From Azolla caroliniana (lineage: Eukaryota > Polypodiophyta): a stretch of 64,000 nt of DNA. The notes under the pieces were generated by a model. It saw only the letters and a list, made by a program, of their open reading frames with translations. It had not been told where the DNA came from and did no database searches. The position numbers were made by a program, and so were the translations under genes. Below are positions 57,729 through 64,000 of this stretch, piece after piece; positions within the stretch are counted from its first letter, which is position 1; every line of letters starts with the position of its first letter. The DNA lies in assembly GCA_043228905.1 (NCBI GenBank), contig JBHGNT010000014.1:806001-870000 (forward strand), in the 5' to 3' direction.

Positions 57729-58150
57729 TATACCATCATTCACAAACTTATCCTTATAAGATCTTTTCATCTATACCATCATTCACAAACTTATCCTTTA
57801 AGAATAGCCACTCATAGTTCACCCTAAAGTCAGACTTCGCTTTTATATTTTGGATACAATACCCTTGTAAATATTTGTAGGATTTAATCTAGCGATTCTG
57901 TGGACAACAAAATTATAAGTTATTGCACATGTTTGATATCCACTTAAAGATGGATTTAATTGAAAAAGCAATGCAATGTCGACGATGTAATTGAAATTGA
58001 TCCTAACCTATTTTTATCAAGTTCATTGTTCCAATGTTTGTTAATCTCAATTTAAAGATGGATTTAATTGAAAAAGCAATGCAATGTTGACCAAGTATGT
58101 CATTGATGATAGTCTTAAGCCATTTGTATCAAGTTCATTGAACCCAAATT
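57729..58150. repeat. Two small direct duplications downstream of IQM
   Basis: TATACCATCATTCACAAACT followed by TATCCTT occurs at about 57729 and 57773 (44-bp spacing). A second pair begins AAAGATGGATTTAATTGAAA and continues through AAGCAATGCAATGT to ATCAAGTTCATTG at about 57946 and 58036, a unit of about 90-100 bp. Confidence 0.8.
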
Positions 58151-60090
58151 TAGTAAATTTCTCACAACCCTATTGTAGTTTCTCTCTTTCCAACCCCTCT
58201 TAAAAAGAGTCGCATGCAAGATGATATGTTTATTGGTACCATAGGTCAAAATCAGTTTTCCTCATGGAAGATAAAGATCTATTCTCACTCTCAAAGTTAT
58301 ACTCGAGAGGGTTGGAATAATTTGAATGTTAGAGAATCAATGCAACCAAAGTATCACTCAAGGATGGGAACGGAGATTGATACTATTAAATGTTATGGTG
58401 GTTCAAGTGTTCCTTTATAGAATGGAAGTGTGAGGTGACACTATGTCACTTGGCGCATGGAATGAAATAGAGAAAATTCAAAAGATTATTCTAAAACCCT
58501 TAAACATCTTATCTTTTTAATGCTATTAGAAACAAACACTTGGCTCATAGAGGTACTAGCCATGCAAAGGCTGTACAAGTATATTGCCCTTGGGACAATA
58601 TTTGGAAACAGTTGCTAATGCCCCCCAAGTTGAGGAACAAAAGCAAGGGATCTACCTGAGGAGGGGCTTGTGTCTAATTAGCTAGTTGATGATGTATTGG
58701 CTTACCAATGTGATGATCAATCGCTAGATCAACCACATTGGGATCAACACGATCAAGATAGTAGTGGGGAAATTTGCAAAACTCAAGAATATGCTTGATC
58801 GTAGATCATCACCAACACAAGCTTCGACCATGGGATGGAAAGTACAAAAACTAGTAAGAGCAAAATCCTCTCATTTTGTTGGGTGCTTGAACTTATGAAA
58901 TAATTTAAGAGATATGTGCAAAATATCTAATAAAGCTCTCGGGTGATGTTATGAAGTATGTTATCATCGAGGATAGATTACTACAGGCACTATGGATGAA
59001 GTGGCAAGATGCTAAAATGTCAAAATTGGAATATACATAGTAAATACTAACCCCCAACATTGGCCCAATACATGGTAAAAATGCAAGAACGTATCCAATC
59101 ACATGTCATTATGCCCATGAGCTTTGGTTCTCAAATAGCCTTTGACACTTCTTCGAACCCAATCACATAAGTTGGGTTTTGAGGTAACAACATGGCATCA
59201 TCATCCAAATATGAAGATATGAAAGATACGCAATGAAAGCTTACTGGAGGATGAATATCTCTTACTTTTCACATGCAAGGCGATTCCCCGAGAAAGATGA
59301 TGACTTTTTAGATGGGCACGATAATATAATTATCATACTCAAATGTCCACCAAGAAGGTTGTGGACATTAAACGCATGCATTATTTTCACATAGAGGGTT
59401 TTTACTATAGAGTATTAACCCCCTATATTAGGAAGGAGTCACATACATGTTTTCTTTTCCAAACAAAATATGCTGTCATTAGTAAAATTCTGCATACATG
59501 ACAACATGATTAGGCTAACAACATTACAATGGCTCTAGCCATGACGACCTATGAAAACCACAAATAATACAATCTAAGATTATTTCCACCTTCTCACCCA
59601 ACATTTTTGCCAAAAACTTAAAGGCACAAAACTATTACCACTATTTGCATAGCATGTGATCAATGCATTCAATGATGCCCTACCTATTATAGTCATGGTT
59701 CATTTCCCCCCCCACATCAAACTCATATCAACCAACATCCATGTCATGTATGCCCTGACATCATTGCATTCCATGAAACCACATATGTAGTTAGAAGCCT
59801 CGGGAACACATCTCATGCTTCAACAACCCGGCTAACATGATCATGAGAGTTCCATTTCCAACTTTCATAAAAAAGTGTGTTACACCGTCCATTTCCAACT
59901 ACTCTTTTCTCTGCGTGAGCTTCCATTGCAACCATTGCAACAACTACTGCCAAGGTTCATTACAACTTCTACACCAGAATTCATATGAATCCTCCAAATT
60001 TCTTGCATCTTACCAAAGTTGGTTCGTAAACATGAAGTCCACAATTGATGAACTTACCATATGAAAATACTAGTTCTCTACTGCAATGAG
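58151..60090. other. Spacer, possibly decayed gag sequence
   Basis: Interrupted frames with gag-like flavour (near 58214: NQFSSWKIKIYSHSQSY; near 59050: LAQYMVKMQERIQSH), but no zinc knuckle, protease or polymerase was found, so I do not call an element. Confidence 0.3.
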
Positions 60091-60570
60091 TGTTAGAGGA
60101 AATTGTTGTCCGCCGGAATAGTAACCGACGGACAGAAGCGAAGAAGTATTATAATATAGTAAAAGCGTAAGAAACGTATGTAACGGTTCATGCAGGAAGC
60201 GTGAACGGCTAAAAGATCCTGTGTATATAAAGGGCATAAATCCTCTGTAAGAGGTAGCGTGTAATTTTGGTGCATAGAGCGTTATTCTAATAGAGTATTA
60301 TCTTCTCTGATTTTTGTGCATATTTGTGGTTGATCTACTGTGTTCTTTGATTCTCTGTGGCGTATTGTAATCGTAAGGGCGTAGGCGTAAGTGCGGTTAC
60401 TAGTGCACTGGCTAAGGAGTTCGGTTGTAGCCGTCTCCCTTATACGCTACTAGGATACGGGGAAGTATCCCATTACGTATTACGGTATGACAGTACCAGT
60501 CTTTGCAACGCAGTCACCTTGAGGTCTAGGTCGAAGGATTGACCGTAGACAGTGTTCCTAATCGATAACA
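60091..60570 (+). mobile_element. Probable solo LTR
   Basis: 480 bp with terminal TGTTA...TAACA, a promoter-like TATATAAAGG near 60225, and GC content and CG-containing words unlike the neighbouring AT-rich DNA. No convincing target duplication (flanks ATGAG and GAAAA) and no adjacent primer site, so the assignment is provisional. The open frame at 60357-60542 has no recognised domain. Confidence 0.5.
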
Positions 60571-60784
60571 GAAAAAGAAAGGTTCATGCTTCTTCAAGCA
60601 ATAAACTAGCAAGAGTAGTCCATGAAACACTACTCTGCATGTAGCTCCTCAAACAATACTTGTTCCTCAGCTAAGTAACCACATGCCACATGCATACCAA
60701 TTTCATTGCTTCCAAACAACATAATAGGTTAATCTTCATAGTTCAAAGAGTTGTTCTTTGTAGACTTGGTGGGAAGATTACAAA

Positions 60785-61345
60785 TGGGAGGATGTTTGTT
60801 TTCCACATCAAACATCACGCCAATTATCACCAAAGTCTTGTACCTACACAAACAGAATGAGTCTACTCTCCCCATCCCCTCATGATGGCATGCTTCAACC
60901 CCCGACTCCATCCTCACTTATCCTTAGCAAATAAAAAATCCAAATCGGCTTCATTTTCCACATCCACCATCTTGTCGATTAAGAACAAAGTCATGTACCT
61001 CTCCAATCTCCTCAGACCCTCATGAAAATTTGCTTTTGCCTCCGCCACCATCTTCACTCATTGTTCTAGAAGCTAAAAATAAATAAATCTACTTCAAAAA
61101 ATTTCCACATAAACCATCTCGCTATTTTCCACCAAATTCATGTATAGACAACAAACAAAACATATCAGATGTCCTCATCCCCTCATGTTCTGCTTTGACC
61201 CTCGACAACATCCTCACTCATCCTTTCAAAAATAAATCAGCGTCATTTTCCACATCAACCATCTTGCCATTCATCACCCGAGTCCTGTACCCACAAAAAA
61301 CAGAATGAGTCTATTGTTCTCATCCCACAATGAAAGGATGCTTTA
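60785..61345. repeat. Degenerate tandem repeats, about 130-bp units, 4 copies, upstream of the LINE
   Basis: Units near 60785, 60955, 61090 and 61235 share TTTTCCACATCAACCATCTT, then AAGTC(T/C)TGTACC, CAGAATGAGTCTA, CTCATCCCCTCATG and CTCACTCATCCTT. Their position directly in front of the LINE ORF1 suggests 5' UTR promoter monomers, as in some LINEs (inference). Confidence 0.6.
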
Positions 61346-61444
61346 GTGCCTAATGAAAAGATACTTCAACCCTAAATCGAGTGAAAGGTACATTCTCTCT
61401 CCTTCCCTCTCTATCTCTCTTTTCCCGTAGGGTTTGTCCCTACA

Positions 61445-62314
61445 ATGGCAAATACTCATAAAACCGCCGCAAAGTTTGGGGGTATGATTGATAATGAGCC
61501 GAGATCACCAACAAATCTCGATTCTAATGCAATGGACAAAATGCTTATGAGTCTCTTGATTTCTCTTTAAGAAACCATAAACAAGCAAGGTGAAGAGATT
61601 AGGATGTTAATGAAAGAGAATACTAAGCTCCAAAGTGTTGTCATTGAGAATGAAAGTCTTAAACAAGTGGTTGCAAAACTTCAAGAAGAGATTCAAGAAT
61701 GTAAAAGATCTTCTTTTGAAACAAATGAGCGCCTTAACAAGATTGAGTTAAAGGAAGCATTAAAAGAAGAAAAATTGGACACGATGAGGCGGGATGTAAG
61801 TGAGATGAAAAATGTATGTACAACGAAGTCATGGGCCGATGTATGTGGTGGGGATGTGCTATCAAACTCATCTAATATGCATGTGATGCATCAAGAGAAG
61901 AATATAGAAAGCATAGATGTCCGAGAATTGAAAGAACGTGAACGACGATCAAAGAACATTGTTGTCCGTGGGATTAAAGAAGAGAGTATTGAAACATCCG
62001 CATCCCTTGGAAAGGCCATTGGTGAATTTTTTAGCATGCATTATGGGATGTCAGATGTGAATGTATATGGGGCACACCGAGTTGGGAAACATGGTGTTAC
62101 TCGCTCCGGAGAAAGGCCTATTGTATGCACAATGACAGATGATACAAAGCGGCGGATCATACTCGAAAATAGTTGGGTATACCTCAAAGGTACACAATGC
62201 TTTGTGAGTGAAGATCGTACTATCTCACAACAAAATGCTCGTCGTAAAACATATGAAGAAAGATTGAAAAACAAGGTTAAGGATGTGCCTAAAGATGGAA
62301 ATGTAGGCAAATAG
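61445..62314 (+). pseudogene. LINE ORF1 (coiled-coil plus RNA-binding domain)
   Basis: The frame from ATG 61445 has one in-frame TAA at 61568-61570 and is otherwise open to the stop at 62312. The part from 61604 is a heptad-rich coiled coil (KLQSVVIENESLKQVVAKL and after), then a domain with RRSKNIVVRGIKEES, GAHRVGK and KRRIILENSWVYLKG, resembling the RNA-recognition and C-terminal region of L1-type ORF1 proteins. No CCHC zinc knuckle is present, unlike most angiosperm L1 ORF1 proteins. Confidence 0.7.
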
Positions 62315-62320
62315 GGACAC

Positions 62321-64000
62321 GTGATCTATGAGACTAACCCACGCCTTTTACGACTATGCTTTTGGAATTGCAATGGATACCCATGGAATGCGGGATTTGG
62401 CATAGAGGAGTTCACCGATGACTCGGATATCACACTTCTTGTTGAAACATGGGAGCATGATACTCAAAGGATTCAAGGTTTAGGAAACTATAATGTACAC
62501 TCTTTGATATGGAAGAAAAATCCAAGACAAAGAAGAGGACAAGGAGGGGTGGCATGTTTGATTAAGAAGGAAATAGAGAAATGTGTCAATCATAAAAAAC
62601 GATGAAAATAAATGCTACATATGGCTCAAAATAGAAACACCTAATGATTTGCCCACTTTTGTAGTTGGATGTTACATTCCTCATCAAGATTTTAACTTTT
62701 ATGCTTGTTTGGATAAAGATCAACCGTTTGCCAATCTAGAAGATGATATTGCTTATTTCAAATCCAAAGGGGAAGTTATTGTCTTTGGTGACATGAATGC
62801 TCGTACAAGAAGTTTCCAACTTGATTCACAAGAATCTTTCATGCCACATATCTCAAGGATGCAAGAGGATATGCAAATGTATAATCGCTCTTCTAGTGAT
62901 GAAAAAGATCCGGACCAATTTGGGAAGTTACTCCTACAAATGTGCAATAGTACCGGATTGCTTATTGCAAATGGTATTTCCTTATGGCCCAACACTAATG
63001 GTTTTACATGTAGAAAACATAACGGAAATAGTGTGATTGACTATGTGCTACTTTCCGAAGGTATTTTGGATCGTATACATAAATTCTCACTTGGTGAATG
63101 GACACCGGAATCCGATCATAAGCCTTTATGTATTGATCTCAAATGTATGCATAGGTTTGATTGTGAGAAAGCTATTGAAGATAATAAACAACCGCACTTG
63201 AGCATGAACCTTAAGCGAGCACCCATGTACTCCAAGATGGTTGAGGATATGTTACAAATGACAAAGATACAACATGGTGCCACACTAGAATGCAAATGGG
63301 AAGCTTTCAAGAAAGTCATTCTCTCATGTACAAACAAATGTTTTTCGACCAACCGCATATCTTGGAAATGCACCAAGAAACTTAGGAAAAAATGGTTTGA
63401 TAAAGAATGTCGTGAAGCTCGAAAGTGCCTTATGGTTTTGGATGTAGTTAAGGATAAAGAGAATTACCAAAAGCATTTGCATGAGTATAAAAGGCTTATT
63501 CAAAGAAAGAGAAGATTATGGGAAGTTACTCAACAATTTATCCAAACGCAAGAGAAAGCACATGCATGTGCTAAATTTTCGGGAAATCTAAAGGGAAAAC
63601 GTGTTGAGAGTTATGGTGACTTAACTCTTCACGACTTGTCTATGCATTGTAAGAATTTATATGAGTTATCTCTTGCCGGAAAGATGATGTGTTATGGTTC
63701 TCTTTCACATATGCCTCCCTTCTTTACAATTGAAGATATATATGCATAGGACTTAAGAAATTGGCCTCTTGAAAGGCAAGCGATCTTGAATGTATAAAGG
63801 CTGAAATGCTCAAATGGACAGGAAAGGAAGCACATATATGGATAAGCGATATGTTTAATGATGCATTGCAACATGGTATGCCGTACGATTGGACTACAAA
63901 TTGGATCAAACCTTTACATAAAGGTGGAGATATAAATAATGTAAACAACTATCGAACCATCATGGTTGGCTCATTAATGGCAAAACTATTTGGATGTATA
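62321..64000 (+). pseudogene. LINE ORF2: APE endonuclease and start of reverse transcriptase
   Basis: The endonuclease/exonuclease/phosphatase domain shows FWNCNGYPWN (about 62360), LLVETWEHD, EVIVFGDMNARTRSF (about 62772), GNSVIDYVLLSEGI (about 63025) and PESDHKPLCIDL (about 63108). A frameshift at an A run near 62592-62598 separates the first 95 codons from the rest, and a TAG at 63747 with another shift near 63765 separates the RT. The RT begins DLECIKAEMLKW (about 63785) and NWIKPLHKGGD (about 63898), then NNYRTIMVGSLMAKLFGC at the window edge. The RT core is outside the window. Inactivated copy. Confidence 0.85.

Larger units (their letters stand above)
61400..64000 (+). mobile_element. 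LINE retrotransposon, 5' part
   Basis: ORF1 then ORF2 with an APE-type endonuclease before the RT, the layout of L1, I and Jockey-like non-LTR elements. The tandem repeats at 60785-61345 may form its 5' UTR. It continues beyond the window. Confidence 0.8.

Noticed and set aside
58214-58420. 68-codon frame considered as a Copia gag start
   Set aside because: Only vague resemblance, with no LTR, primer site or pol nearby.
60357-60542. 61-codon frame within the putative solo LTR
   Set aside because: No homology recognised; lies in a region better explained as LTR.

Overview
This window is nuclear DNA of a land plant. It carries two multi-exon housekeeping or signalling genes with typical plant splice sites, a fragment of plastid DNA, and a dense mass of nested, decayed retrotransposons. 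The species cannot be named from the sequence. The APE-type LINE at the right end and the tRNA-Trp-primed Ty3 family are unlike the common angiosperm L1, Tekay and CRM elements, which weakly suggests a non-angiosperm such as a fern or lycophyte (inference only).

Layout. 1-991: 5' end of a minus-strand Ty3-type element (gag start, tRNA-Trp primer site, LTR) inserted in a decayed Mutator-like transposase (about 996-3026). 4828-15645: an 18-exon arginyl-tRNA synthetase gene on the plus strand, with an N-terminal targeting extension and an internal cytosolic start. 16025-26426: a threefold duplicated block. The right copy holds an intact, unrecognised 524-codon gene on the minus strand. The two left copies keep only its 3' end plus the same downstream flank, and truncated Copia elements sit between the copies. 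26529-28527: G tracts, a 92-bp minisatellite and unassigned sequence. 28528-36692: two decayed plus-strand Copia elements; the first contains plastid rps12 DNA inside its integrase region. 36693-48470: a minus-strand Copia element carrying two inserts of one Ty3 family: a full-length element (37535-45094), itself holding a foreign solo LTR at 39122-39854, and a solo LTR (45774-46372). 48471-52900: AT-rich spacer. 53050-57554: a 9-exon IQM-type (IQ-motif, calmodulin-binding) gene. 57555-61400: spacer, a likely solo LTR and degenerate tandem repeats. 61445-64000: 5' part of a LINE that runs off the window.

Most striking: all three insertions of the tRNA-Trp-primed LTR family sit at the same tetranucleotide, ACGT (one transition allowed in the duplicated copy), preceded in element orientation by TC or TT. 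Their LTRs also contain an antisense tRNA-like block with pol III A- and B-box matches. Together these suggest a distinctive Ty3 lineage with sequence-specific integration. Other notable points are the plastid rps12 fragment, a foldback-flanked hypervariable microsatellite present in all three duplicated blocks, a conserved stem-loop in the U3 of one Copia family, and tandem duplications touching splice donors of the synthetase gene. Stop codons in the dead elements are mostly C-to-T type changes (CAG to TAG, CGA to TGA, TGG to TAG), as expected from deamination of methylated cytosines.
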